From: Cauispirillum nitrogeniifigens
Lineage (GTDB): Bacteria; Pseudomonadota; Alphaproteobacteria; Rhodospirillales; Rhodospirillaceae
DNA length: 64,000 nt
Direction: 5' to 3'
NCBI RefSeq assembly: GCF_049800675.1
Contig: NZ_JBLOOT010000013.1
Location: 25,334-89,333 of the forward strand
Shown here: piece after piece, positions 1 to 7,518 of the stretch
Numbering within the stretch: position 1 is the stretch's first letter
Layout: each line of letters begins with the position of its first letter
Made by a program: the position numbers and the translations under genes
The notes under the pieces: generated by a model
The model's input: the letters and a program-made list of their open reading frames with translations, nothing else
What the model was told of the DNA's origin: nothing
Database searches by the model: none

Positions 1-109
1 GCGGAGCGATGGCCAGCCCCTCTCCGGCCGGAGTCGGCCACGCCGGTCCCAGCGCCGAAAAGACGGCCGCCAGCCCCGCAGGCAGTACCAGGCGCGGCAA
101 GGAGACCAT
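1..109 (-). CDS. Partial exported protein, N-terminus only
   Basis: The start codon at 107-109 is preceded by a purine-rich GGTGGGCGG. The reading frame stays open to the left edge, giving about 36 residues. They look like a signal peptide: Met-Val-Ser-Leu-Pro-Arg, then a hydrophobic stretch rich in Leu, Ala and Val, then a Pro/Ala region suited to cleavage. The rest of the gene lies outside the window, so no family can be named. It lies downstream of the small membrane gene at 201-425 on the same strand. It could be chance, since high-GC DNA often gives open frames; the signal-peptide pattern is the main support. Confidence 0.4.
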   Translation of the reverse strand, partial: MVSLPRLVLPAGLAAVFSALGPAWPTPAGEGLAIAP

Positions 110-200
110 CCGCCCACCCCTATCAGGTGTAATGACGGCTACGGGTATAGCGTCCCCGCCACCCCGGCACCAGCATCATTGGTCCTGGAATCAGGATTTT

Positions 201-425
201 CTACCCCTGGGAGATGGCGCCCTGGGGCAGGCTCCTCTCCTTGAGGAGGGTGCGGCGACCGGCCAGCAGCCCGGCGACGACGCCGGCGGCCACGGCCACC
301 CACAGCAGGGCCTTGGCCGTGTCGATGTCGCTCCAGAAGATGATGCCATCAAGAACGGCGACGCCGGCGGTGACTTCGGTACCGACGATCAGCGCGACGG
401 CCAAGGCCGCGATCAGAGCCCGCAT
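201..425 (-). CDS. Small two-helix membrane protein, hypothetical
   Basis: This 74-residue protein has a hydrophobic N-terminal segment (about residues 3-28) and a second one (about 38-57), followed by a basic tail with Arg-Arg and Lys-Glu-Arg. This fits a small inner-membrane protein with two spans. GAGG sits about 10 bases upstream of the ATG. The overlapping plus-strand frames are Pro/Arg/Ala-rich and look like shadows. No family is recognised. It follows the decarboxylase gene at 591-1790 but is separated from it by a terminator-like hairpin, so it probably has its own promoter. Confidence 0.55.
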   Translation of the reverse strand: MRALIAALAVALIVGTEVTAGVAVLDGIIFWSDIDTAKALLWVAVAAGVVAGLLAGRRTLLKERSLPQGAISQG

Positions 426-497
426 GCACGGACATCCTCAGAACAGGAGCACAGCGCTCCGGGTCCCCACATCGGAGGGGACCATTCCGCAACGAAA

Positions 498-526
498 ACC
501 GCCGGCCCCAGGACAGGGCCGGCGGT
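498..526 (-). terminator. Rho-independent terminator of the decarboxylase gene
   Basis: A perfect 11-bp inverted repeat (arms 498-508 and 516-526, 7-base loop) is followed on the minus strand by TTTT at 494-497. It lies 65 bases past the stop codon of the minus-strand decarboxylase. GC-rich stem, short loop and T-run are the classic intrinsic terminator form. Confidence 0.75.
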
Positions 527-590
527 GGAAAGATAGTCGGTCGCGGGCGGCTTCGCCAGGGGGCTTCTTCAGCAGCAGCCAAAGGAGGCG

Positions 591-1790
591 TCAGGCCGCC
601 GAACGCAGTTGGTCGAGGCTGATGGGCACCGCCGGGCGCAGGATCACGGTGTCGTCGACCAGCACCCAGCTGGTGTTCTCGAACCCGTTGAAGCGGGTGC
701 GCAGGGCATTGGAGTACGCGCCCATGCGGCCGACCTCGACCCAGTCGCCCTCCTTGACGTCGCCCGGCAGCCAGTGCGGGCCGGGCATGCTGTCGATGCT
801 GTCGCAGGTCGGCCCGTAGAGGTCGAAGCCGGTCAGCCGACCCTTGGCCTCCGGGCTGCCCTTGGGCCGCACCACCCGCATGGGGAAGCAGTTGCCCAGC
901 CAGCGCAGTTCCGCCAGCCCGCCGTAGGTGCCGTCGTTGAGGAACAGGCTGTCGCCGCGCCGCAGCTCCACGCGGGCGATGACCGACACGCCGTCGCACA
1001 CCAGGGCACGGCCGGGCTCGCATTGCAGGCGCGTGCCGCCGGGCTGGTTTACGGTCAGGCCGATCTCGTCGCAGGCCTCCATGACCGCCTCGACGAAAGC
1101 CTCGAAGGCCGGTTCCTCGCCGGTGTACTCGCCGGGGAAGCCGCCACCGACGTCCAGGACGTGCAGCGGCACGCCCGCCTCCTCCAGCACGCGGCCGCAC
1201 ATGTGCACGGCCTCGGCATAGGCATGGGGGTCGACGCACTGCGATCCGACGTGGAAGGTCAGGCCGGTCTTGCAACCCGCCGCATGGACCCGCCGCAGCA
1301 GGCGGGCGCCTTCGGACTGGCCGCAGCCGAACTTGCCCGACAGGCACATCATGGCCTTGCCGCGCGGCATCTCCAGCCGCACCGCCAGGGTCATGTCGGA
1401 CGCCCCGCGCGTGACCTCGAAGATCTTGTCGAGTTCGTCCTCGTGGTCGAGCACGAAGGACCGCACGCCGTGGGTAAAGTACGCCTCGGCGATGGCTTCG
1501 CGGCTCTTGACCGGATGCATGAAGTGGCACACCGCATCGGGATACCGTTGCGTGATGGCGCGCACTTCGGTGATCGACGCGGTGTCGAAATGGCGCAGTC
1601 CGCCGGCGTACAACGCGTCAATGACCCGCAGGTCGTCGTTGCACTTCACCGCATAAAGAACGTCGCCGGGAAACGCACCGAGGATGCGCCGGGCCTGAGC
1701 GGCCAACACCCGAGGGCGCACCACAAAGACCGGATCCCGAGGACGAAGAGTGTTGACCACTTCCTTGACGGAAGCGAACAGCTGGCTCAT
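591..1790 (-). CDS. Ornithine/lysine decarboxylase-family PLP enzyme (fold type III)
   Basis: The 399-residue protein has the layout of alanine-racemase-fold decarboxylases. The PLP lysine lies in YAVKCN (Lys49), followed by HVGSQ, the glycine loop GGGFPG, the phosphate-binding CEPGRAL, and GPTCDSID with the catalytic-type Cys-Asp. The start at 1790 is preferred over the longer frame to 1847 because GGGAG lies just upstream and homologues begin near this point. It lies downstream of spermidine synthase on the same strand, which suggests putrescine supply for spermidine. It is clearly diverged from the second decarboxylase in this window (29849-30979), whose PLP motif is YAVKANP. Substrate could be ornithine, lysine, or a larger compound as in carboxynorspermidine decarboxylase; the family is firm, the substrate is not. 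Confidence 0.85.
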   Translation of the reverse strand: MSQLFASVKEVVNTLRPRDPVFVVRPRVLAAQARRILGAFPGDVLYAVKCNDDLRVIDALYAGGLRHFDTASITEVRAITQRYPDAVCHFMHPVKSREAIAEAYFTHGVRSFVLDHEDELDKIFEVTRGASDMTLAVRLEMPRGKAMMCLSGKFGCGQSEGARLLRRVHAAGCKTGLTFHVGSQCVDPHAYAEAVHMCGRVLEEAGVPLHVLDVGGGFPGEYTGEEPAFEAFVEAVMEACDEIGLTVNQPGGTRLQCEPGRALVCDGVSVIARVELRRGDSLFLNDGTYGGLAELRWLGNCFPMRVVRPKGSPEAKGRLTGFDLYGPTCDSIDSMPGPHWLPGDVKEGDWVEVGRMGAYSNALRTRFNGFENTSWVLVDDTVILRPAVPISLDQLRSAA

Positions 1791-2116
1791 GGCGTCTACT
1801 CCCCACCAACCCGAACCGTCGCGACTGTAACCGCGAAGATGCAGCATCGATAAGAGAGCCGGCCGCCGTGCGTACTCGGTGACAGATACTTTTGTCGGTG
1901 AGCCGCCGTGCTTAGGGCAATCTTTCGGAGGCGTCTATATGAAGCCTGAGACCCGTTCCGTAAAGGAAAAACTCCCCCCGCGCCCCAAAAAAGTCGCCGC
2001 ACTCCCCGCGAAGGCCCGTGGAACGGGGCTTTGGGCCATCACGCGGTCCAGGCGCACGGGGTGCGCCCGGCCATGCCCCGATGGCAATGGCGGCCGATTC
2101 GCCCCGTCCCTCCCGA
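1791..2116. other. 326-bp gap between speE and the decarboxylase gene
   Basis: The gap probably holds the decarboxylase promoter and leader, read on the minus strand. It has locally lower GC around 1880-1990. On the plus strand an ATG at 1939 is preceded by a textbook GGAGG at 1927-1931 and opens a basic frame that runs to 2286. That frame enters the 3' end of speE and becomes Arg/Pro-rich, so I do not call it a gene. No clear terminator was found. Confidence 0.5.
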
Positions 2117-2974
2117 TCAGGGACGGAGCAGGCGGGCGATCCATTCTGGCAGTGCCAGGGCGCCGAAATGGATGTCGGGATTGTAGTAGTCGGTGCGCGC
2201 GCCGGTGGCCGCCCAGCGCCGCGCCACCTCCTCGCGCGACGCCGCGCCCAGGCGGGTGCCCTTGGACCCCCACGTCAGGGCCATGAAGCCGCCGGTGTAG
2301 GTCGGCGTCACCGTCAGGTAGCAGCCCGACTGCGGGAACACCTGGCGGAGTTGCGCCATGGTGCCGGTCAGTTCCTCGGGCTGGTAGAACGGCGTGCCGT
2401 TCTGGAACACCACCACGCCCCGGTCGGTCAGGGCGTCGCGCACCAGTTCGTAGAACGACGTCTGAAACAGCACCTCCGCCGGGCCGACGGGATCGGGACG
2501 GTCGGCGACGATCAGGTCGAAGCGGCCCTTGTTGCCCGGCTCCTTGAGGAACTCGAAGGCATCGCGCAGGTGCAGGGTGAAGCGCGGATCGTCAAAGGCA
2601 CCGTTGTTGACCTGCGGCAGATGGGCCTTGCAGGCCTCCACCACGCGGCCGTCAATCTCGCACATCTCGACGCGCATGCCGGGGTGCTTCAGGGCTTCCT
2701 CGGCCACCGCGCCATCGCCGCCGCCGACGATGAACACGCGTTCGGCCGCGCCAATCTCCATCACCGGAAGGTGAACCAGCATCTCTGAATAGCTGGCCTC
2801 GTCGCGGTCGGAAATCTGCACGATGCCGTCGAGCGCCATCACCCGCCCATTCATCGGCGTGTCGAAGACTTGGATGTGCTGGAACTCGGACCGTTCGTCG
2901 ACCAGCATCTCGCCCACGATCTCGAACGTCTGGGCGTAGCCCTTGTGCAGGACTTCGGCAAAGGTCTTGGCCAT
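2117..2974 (-). CDS. speE: Spermidine synthase (polyamine aminopropyltransferase)
   Basis: It transfers the aminopropyl group of decarboxylated S-adenosylmethionine to putrescine to give spermidine. The 285-residue protein shows the N-terminal beta domain, the nucleotide loop GGGDGAV (residues 84-90), the acidic ribose-binding EIDGRVVEAC, and the active-site segment DRPDPVGPAEVLF, with Asp158 and Asp161 where most members read DSTDP or DCTDP. Both key Asp residues are kept; the Arg-Pro between them is unusual. The ATG at 2974 has GGAG nine bases upstream; an ATG five codons earlier (2989) is also possible. It is co-directional with the decarboxylase downstream and rlmJ/panD upstream. No SAM decarboxylase (speD) is in the window. 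Confidence 0.92.
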   Translation of the reverse strand: MAKTFAEVLHKGYAQTFEIVGEMLVDERSEFQHIQVFDTPMNGRVMALDGIVQISDRDEASYSEMLVHLPVMEIGAAERVFIVGGGDGAVAEEALKHPGMRVEMCEIDGRVVEACKAHLPQVNNGAFDDPRFTLHLRDAFEFLKEPGNKGRFDLIVADRPDPVGPAEVLFQTSFYELVRDALTDRGVVVFQNGTPFYQPEELTGTMAQLRQVFPQSGCYLTVTPTYTGGFMALTWGSKGTRLGAASREEVARRWAATGARTDYYNPDIHFGALALPEWIARLLRP

Positions 2975-3044
2975 GGGCGGCGTCTCCATATCCTCTTTCC
3001 GACGGGCAGAGGTATACGGGCAGCGCCGGCCGAAGGGAACCCCT

Positions 3045-3365
3045 TCAGGATGCCTTGCGCGGGCGCAGACTTTCAAAGACGGAGGCATTGACGCAGAAGC
3101 CCGCCGCTGCCTCGGCCGTCACGCCGTGGGCCAGGGCGTCGGCGCACAGGCCCTTGACGACGCACTCCCGGCACCGCCCTTCCAGCAGGCGGACGAGGTC
3201 GGGATTGTTGTCGCGCAACGCCGCGTGATCGAGGTCGAAGCGCTTCATCATGCCCGGCATCAGCAGCGGGGTCAGTTCCGGCCGCCGCTCGGGCGGCCGC
3301 CGCGCCAGCCCGAAGGCCAGGCCGACGCGCTCCAGGATGCGGTCTCGCAACGATGTCCGGGTCAT
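3045..3365 (-). CDS. Small cysteine-containing protein, possibly DUF6455-like
   Basis: The 106-residue soluble protein has an N-terminal basic helix, a Pro/Leu region with LLMPGMMKRFDLD, and the motif CRECVVKGLC followed by a third Cys near the C-terminus (GFCVNAS). The spacing resembles small proteobacterial proteins of the DUF6455 type, which carry a similar Cys pattern and end in a helical segment; this match is from memory and tentative. The start is firm: GGGAGGT lies five bases before the ATG at 3365. It lies between rlmJ (42-bp gap) and speE (70-bp gap) in the same direction. Function unknown; the cysteines could bind a metal. Confidence 0.7.
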   Translation of the reverse strand: MTRTSLRDRILERVGLAFGLARRPPERRPELTPLLMPGMMKRFDLDHAALRDNNPDLVRLLEGRCRECVVKGLCADALAHGVTAEAAAGFCVNASVFESLRPRKAS

Positions 3366-3407
3366 GGCACCTCCCGCCTGCTCCACCTGGGCCGGGGAGG
3401 ACGGGGC

Positions 3408-4253
3408 TCAGGTCTCGGGGACCAGCCACCGCCGGGTCCACCCGGCACCGCCGTCCTGGGCCAGAAGACCCGCCAGGAAGGGCATCACGCGATCCAGGCC
3501 GGCCAGCAACCCATAGGGTGGATTGATGAACACGTACCCGCAACCGTCCAGGCGGGGCAGACCGGGGCGCGGACGGCGCACGAATAAGTCTATCGACAGG
3601 GTCTTGGGGACGCCCAGGTCCTCCAGGCGCGCGTGAAAAGCGGCGATCTCCACGGCGTCCTTGATCGGATACCACAGGGCGAAGGTGCCGCCGGCGAAAC
3701 GCTTCACGCCGTCGCGCACCGCCTGCTCCAGGGCGGCGAACTCGTCGCGCTTCTCGAACGGCGGATCGATGAGCACCAGACCGCGCCGCTCCGGCGGCGG
3801 CAGCAATGCCTTGACCGCGCCATAGCCGTCGCGCGCGTATACCTTCACGCGCCGGTCGCCGCGCAGAGTGTCCGCCAGTGTCTCGGCATCGGCCGGGTGC
3901 AGCTCGCACAGGGCGATGCGGTCGTCGGGCCGGGCCAGCGCCTTGGCCACCCACGGCGACCCCGGATAGGCCCGCAGCCCGCCGCCGGGATTGAGCCCGC
4001 GCACGATTTCCAGGTAAGGCGCCAGTTCCGCTGGAGCATCCGGGGCGTCGATCACCCGCGCGATGCCGTCCCGCCACTCCCCGGTCTTGCCGGCCTCCAC
4101 GCCCTCCAGGTCGTACAGCCCGACGCCGGAATGGGTGTCGAGCACGAAGAACGGCTTGTCCTTGCCCTTGAGGTACTCCAGGCACATCGCCAGCAGGGCG
4201 TGCTTGAAGACATCGGCGAAGTTGCCGGCGTGGTAGGCGTGGCGGTAGTTCAC
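3408..4253 (-). CDS. rlmJ: 23S rRNA (adenine2030-N6)-methyltransferase RlmJ
   Basis: RlmJ methylates N6 of A2030 in 23S rRNA. The 281-residue protein starts with the diagnostic NYRHAYHAGNFADVFKH, then has the SAM-binding THSGVGLYDL and the catalytic LIDPPFEKRDEF (DPPF motif). C-terminal NPPYGLL also fits the family. The start is GTG at 4253, overlapping the panD stop codon as GTGA, which implies translational coupling. The frame remains open far upstream into the ATP-grasp gene, but that part is a shadow. Confidence 0.92.
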   Translation of the reverse strand: MNYRHAYHAGNFADVFKHALLAMCLEYLKGKDKPFFVLDTHSGVGLYDLEGVEAGKTGEWRDGIARVIDAPDAPAELAPYLEIVRGLNPGGGLRAYPGSPWVAKALARPDDRIALCELHPADAETLADTLRGDRRVKVYARDGYGAVKALLPPPERRGLVLIDPPFEKRDEFAALEQAVRDGVKRFAGGTFALWYPIKDAVEIAAFHARLEDLGVPKTLSIDLFVRRPRPGLPRLDGCGYVFINPPYGLLAGLDRVMPFLAGLLAQDGGAGWTRRWLVPET

Positions 4254-4795
4254 GCGTGCTCGTCCACATGCTTGGCGACCATGTCGAGCGCCTGGTGCTC
4301 GGTCAGGCCGGCGGCCATGAGGTCGCGCTTCAGGGCCTCGCGCTTGCGGTCGCGCTCGGCCTGGGCGGCGGCGCTGTCGTCGATCATGGTTTCGCGGATG
4401 GCGAAGTTGAAGGCCCGCTCCGGCGATTCGGTGACCGAATAGGTCAGTTCCGACGACACCGTGTTGTCGCGGTTGAAGGTCAGCACCTTGGGATGCAGGC
4501 TGTACAGCTCCGACGGTTGCACGAAGCTGGACGCGGCGATGATCACCTCGTCGCCGGCCTGGCAGGTGCGGGCCGCCGCGCCGTTGAGGATGCAGCAGCG
4601 CGACCCCGGCTCGCCGTAGATCACGTAGGTGGAGATGCGGGCACCGCTGGCCTTGTTCCAGATCTCGACGAATTCCAGCGGGTAGATGCCGGCGCGCTCG
4701 CAGATCTCCGGGTCCAGGGTGATGGACCCGTGGTAGTGCAGTTCGGCATCGGTGACCCACAGGCCGTGCAGCTTGGCACGAACGACCTTGATCAT
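4250..4795 (-). CDS. panD: Aspartate 1-decarboxylase PanD with C-terminal extension
   Basis: PanD makes beta-alanine from aspartate for pantothenate and CoA. The proenzyme self-cleaves at Gly-Ser to form a pyruvoyl group. Here the site is YHGSI (Gly23-Ser24), with KLHGLWVTDAELHY before it and the NGAAAR and GDEVIIAASF motifs after it. The protein is 181 residues, against about 126 for typical PanD. The extra ~55 residues are charged and helical (ERDRKREALKRDL, then EHQALDMVAKHVDEHA). GGAA lies six bases before the ATG; the longer frame to 4861 lacks a Shine-Dalgarno. A hairpin (CGGTGC/GCACCG, 4823-4844) lies just upstream. It overlaps rlmJ by four bases and follows the RimK-like gene after 78 bp. 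Confidence 0.9.
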   Translation of the reverse strand: MIKVVRAKLHGLWVTDAELHYHGSITLDPEICERAGIYPLEFVEIWNKASGARISTYVIYGEPGSRCCILNGAAARTCQAGDEVIIAASSFVQPSELYSLHPKVLTFNRDNTVSSELTYSVTESPERAFNFAIRETMIDDSAAAQAERDRKREALKRDLMAAGLTEHQALDMVAKHVDEHA

Positions 4796-4822
4796 TGCTT
4801 GTTCCAACATGGCTGAGGGAGA

Positions 4823-4844
4823 CGGTGCCGGACATATAGCACCG
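4823..4844 (-). promoter_or_regulatory. Inverted repeat upstream of panD
   Basis: CGGTGC and GCACCG flank a 10-base AT-richer loop, 28 bases before the panD start. It could be an operator or a leader hairpin. There is no T-run, so it is not an intrinsic terminator. Confidence 0.25.
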
Positions 4845-4873
4845 GCCTTCCCCCCATGCACCAGGGAATCGCC

Positions 4874-6337
4874 TCAGCGGGCCTCCAGCCGGCGGATGAA
4901 CTCCTTCAGCACCCGGCGGTACAGTTCGTCCTTGAGCTTGAGGTCCTCGACCCCGCTGTCGATGTTGGGGTTGTCGTTGACCTCGATGACGAAGACGCCG
5001 CGGTCGTTCTGCTTCATGTCCACGCCGTACAGGCCGTTGCCCATCAGGCGGGCGGCCTTGACGGCGACGTCGATGACCTCGCGCGGGGCGTCCTCCACCA
5101 GCATGGTCTTGAAGCCGCCGCTTTCGGGCTTGCCGTTGGCGTGGTTGTAGATCTGCCAGTGCTTCTTGGCCATCATGTAGTGGCAGGCGAACAGCGGCTC
5201 GCCGTTGAGCACGCCGACGCGCCAGTCGAAGCTGGTCGGCATGAACTCCTGGACCAGAATCAGGTCGGAGTCGTCCAGAAGCGCCTTGGACTTGGCCATC
5301 AGCTCGTCGCGGTTGTCCACCTTGACCACCCCGCGCGAGAAGCTGCCGTCGGGGATCTTCAGGACCATGGGATAGGAAAGCTTGCCTTCCATCTCCTTGA
5401 TGCGCCGCCGACCAGCGATGAAGGTCTTGGGCGCCGGCACCTTGTTGGCCGCCAGCAGCTCCGCCAGATAGACCTTGTTCGTGCAACGGATGATGGACAA
5501 CGGATCGTCGATCACCGGCATGCCTTCATCCTCGGCCTTCTTGGCGAAGCGGAAGGTGTGGTGGTCGATGTTGGTGGTCTCGCGGATGAACAGGGCGTCG
5601 AACTCGGCCAGGCGGTCGTAGTCCTTCTTCGTGATCAGTTCGACGGCCAGGTTCAGGTCGGCGCCGACGCGCACGAACTTCTCCAGCGCCTTGGCATCGG
5701 ACGGCCCCATCTCCTCCTTGGGGTCATGGAGGATGGCCAGGGTGTAGCGCGGCGATTTCGGCGCCTTGCGGGCCCGCCAGTTGACCTTGGTGTAGGCGTC
5801 CAGCGCGGCCCAGAAGTCGGGCTGCTGGTCGGCGCGCAGGTCCTTGATGGTCAGCGGCTTGACGCCCTGGATGTACCATCCCCACTTGTCATCCCACTTC
5901 ACCCGCAGGCGCAGGATAGGGCAGCGGAACAGGTCGAAGGCCTGGGCGCCCAGCTTGTGAAAGCGCGCGTCGTCGGCCCGCCCCAGCGACACCGTCAGGG
6001 TGAACGGCCCCTCGGGCTGCTCCTTGAGCCGCTTGAGGGTCGACGCCAGCGTCTGGTCGAGCTTCTGGATGGCGCTCCACGACCGCCCGCGCTGCCACAT
6101 GTCGATCAGCGTCGAGGCCGCCGGCATGACATGGTGCCCCCGCGCCGCCGCCAGCAGCGAGGCATAGTAGCCATAGCCCAGGTAGGCATAGTCCCGGCAC
6201 AGGTTGATGACCCGAACCGATCGGCGGTCGCCGGCAAGGTAGTTGGAGATGTAGTCGCGCACGGGCATGACGGTGCGCCCGGCGGGATCCCCCTGAAAGT
6301 CCTCGGGCTGATCGACCAGGATTATGACGCGTGGCAT
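4874..6337 (-). CDS. RimK-family ATP-grasp amidoligase with RLAN domain
   Basis: The 487-residue protein joins an N-terminal RLAN-type domain (about 1-170; begins MPRVIILVDQPEDF, contains INLCRDYAYLGYGYYASLLA) to a C-terminal ATP-grasp ligase (about 270-487). In the ATP-grasp part, YPMVLKIPDGSFSRGV carries the ATP-binding Lys, VQEFMPTSFDWRVGVLNGE is the central motif, and VFVIEVNDNPNIDSG carries the metal-binding Glu-Asn. RimK-type enzymes form amide bonds between a carboxylate and an amino compound or peptide with ATP. AAGGGGAC before the ATG supports the start. Genes upstream encode a GNAT-C39 fusion and a DUF2817 hydrolase (18- and 14-bp gaps); RLAN ATP-grasp proteins are known to associate with GNAT/papain-like partners (Iyer, Aravind and colleagues, amidoligase survey). 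The substrate is unknown. Confidence 0.85.
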   Translation of the reverse strand: MPRVIILVDQPEDFQGDPAGRTVMPVRDYISNYLAGDRRSVRVINLCRDYAYLGYGYYASLLAAARGHHVMPAASTLIDMWQRGRSWSAIQKLDQTLASTLKRLKEQPEGPFTLTVSLGRADDARFHKLGAQAFDLFRCPILRLRVKWDDKWGWYIQGVKPLTIKDLRADQQPDFWAALDAYTKVNWRARKAPKSPRYTLAILHDPKEEMGPSDAKALEKFVRVGADLNLAVELITKKDYDRLAEFDALFIRETTNIDHHTFRFAKKAEDEGMPVIDDPLSIIRCTNKVYLAELLAANKVPAPKTFIAGRRRIKEMEGKLSYPMVLKIPDGSFSRGVVKVDNRDELMAKSKALLDDSDLILVQEFMPTSFDWRVGVLNGEPLFACHYMMAKKHWQIYNHANGKPESGGFKTMLVEDAPREVIDVAVKAARLMGNGLYGVDMKQNDRGVFVIEVNDNPNIDSGVEDLKLKDELYRRVLKEFIRRLEAR

Positions 6338-6355
6338 CCGTCCCCTTTCCTGCGG

Positions 6356-7504
6356 CTATCGCTTCCTGATGACCACCGCCGCGCGCAGGCCGACACGTCC
6401 GAACCGGGCCATGCGGTCGAACTCCCGCCGGCCAATGGGGACATTGATGCAGTCGATGGCCGTCTTATGGAAGTCCTCGTCAACGTCGGGATCGTGGAAG
6501 TAGATGAAATGGTCATCGAATCCGGTCACGACAACCCAGTGCGGCCCCTTTTCGCCGTTCATGCGGTACTGGGAGATCAGCACCAGCGGCACGCCGCCGC
6601 CCTCCACCGCCTCGACCAGCCCGCGCACCGTCAGCGGCGCGTGGTGGACGCGGATGTCGGTGGCCGCCACCTGATCCTTGAAGTCCTCGTGCACCATGCG
6701 GATGACCTCCTTCTTGCGGGGGTCGCGCACGGTGCGCACGAACAGCGGCCCGTCCTCGGACCGCCACACCTCGGCGTCGAAGCCGCGCCGCCACGCCGCC
6801 AGCGCCAGCCCCAGCGGCCCGCAGCCGCCATGGCCGGAGGTCATGAAGATGGTGGTCGCCTCCCGCCACAGGGTCAGCTCCAGGCGGGTGTTCAACTCGA
6901 CGTCGTCGGCCAGGGCCTTCATCGCCATCATCAGGCTGGCCGGGCCGCAGGTGAAGTCGGTGTTCTGGCGGTGGAACGGCACCGGCAGCTGGGTCTGCCC
7001 CTCGGCATGGGCGATGCGCTTCTCGTAGCGCAGGGCGGCGGTGTGGTCTTCGTAGTAGTCGGGCAGCACGCCGAAGGTGTGATAGCCCAGCCGCTCATAG
7101 AGCGCGATGGCCCCGGCATTGTCGGTGCGCACCTCCAGCCGCATGGCGACGCAGCCCTCGGCGACGGCCTGCTCCTCGGTGGCGCGCGTCAGGCGTTCCC
7201 CCAGGCCCAGGCCGCGCGCTCCGGCGTCGACCGCCAGGGAGTACAGCCGCGCCAGCGAGGTTCCGGCATGGAACAGCACCATGGCGTAGCCCAGCAGCAC
7301 GCCGCCCTGGCCCTCGGCCACGGTCAGCACGCCGTGCGCCTTGGTCAGCATGTGGTGGAAGCTGCGCCGTGAAAGGCGGTCGCTGTCGAAGCAGCGGTTC
7401 TCCAGGGCGACCAGGGCCGGAATGTCCTCCCCCCGGCCGCGCCGCAACAGCACGTCGGGCCGGGCCAGCCCGTCGGGCCGCACGGCATTCGGCGCCGGAC
7501 TCAT
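6356..7504 (-). CDS. GNAT acetyltransferase fused to C39-like cysteine peptidase
   Basis: The 382-residue protein has two domains. Residues ~18-160 are a GNAT fold: LYSLAVDAGARGLGLGERL is the acetyl-CoA loop, ALYERLGYHTFGVLPDYY the usual C-terminal motif. Residues ~172-350 are a C39/papain-like domain: HRQNTDFTCGPASLMMA supplies the nucleophile Cys186, GPHWVVVTGFD His322, and FHDPD Asp338, so a complete triad is visible. GGGAG precedes the ATG. It lies between the DUF2817 gene (14-bp gap) and the RimK-like gene (18-bp gap), surely one transcript. A natural reading is that the pair acylates and trims an amide or peptide made by the ligase. No signal peptide is seen, so it is probably cytoplasmic. 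Confidence 0.85.
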   Translation of the reverse strand: MSPAPNAVRPDGLARPDVLLRRGRGEDIPALVALENRCFDSDRLSRRSFHHMLTKAHGVLTVAEGQGGVLLGYAMVLFHAGTSLARLYSLAVDAGARGLGLGERLTRATEEQAVAEGCVAMRLEVRTDNAGAIALYERLGYHTFGVLPDYYEDHTAALRYEKRIAHAEGQTQLPVPFHRQNTDFTCGPASLMMAMKALADDVELNTRLELTLWREATTIFMTSGHGGCGPLGLALAAWRRGFDAEVWRSEDGPLFVRTVRDPRKKEVIRMVHEDFKDQVAATDIRVHHAPLTVRGLVEAVEGGGVPLVLISQYRMNGEKGPHWVVVTGFDDHFIYFHDPDVDEDFHKTAIDCINVPIGRREFDRMARFGRVGLRAAVVIRKR

Positions 7505-7518
7505 CGGCGATCTCCCAC

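Noticed and set aside
9..536. Plus-strand 175-residue frame at the left edge
   Set aside because: Low-complexity Gly/Pro/Gln/His composition without a ribosome site; overlaps the membrane protein at 201-425 in antisense.
4254..5486. N-terminal extension of the rlmJ frame
   Set aside because: Runs through panD and the ATP-grasp gene out of frame; RlmJ begins at the GTG at 4253.
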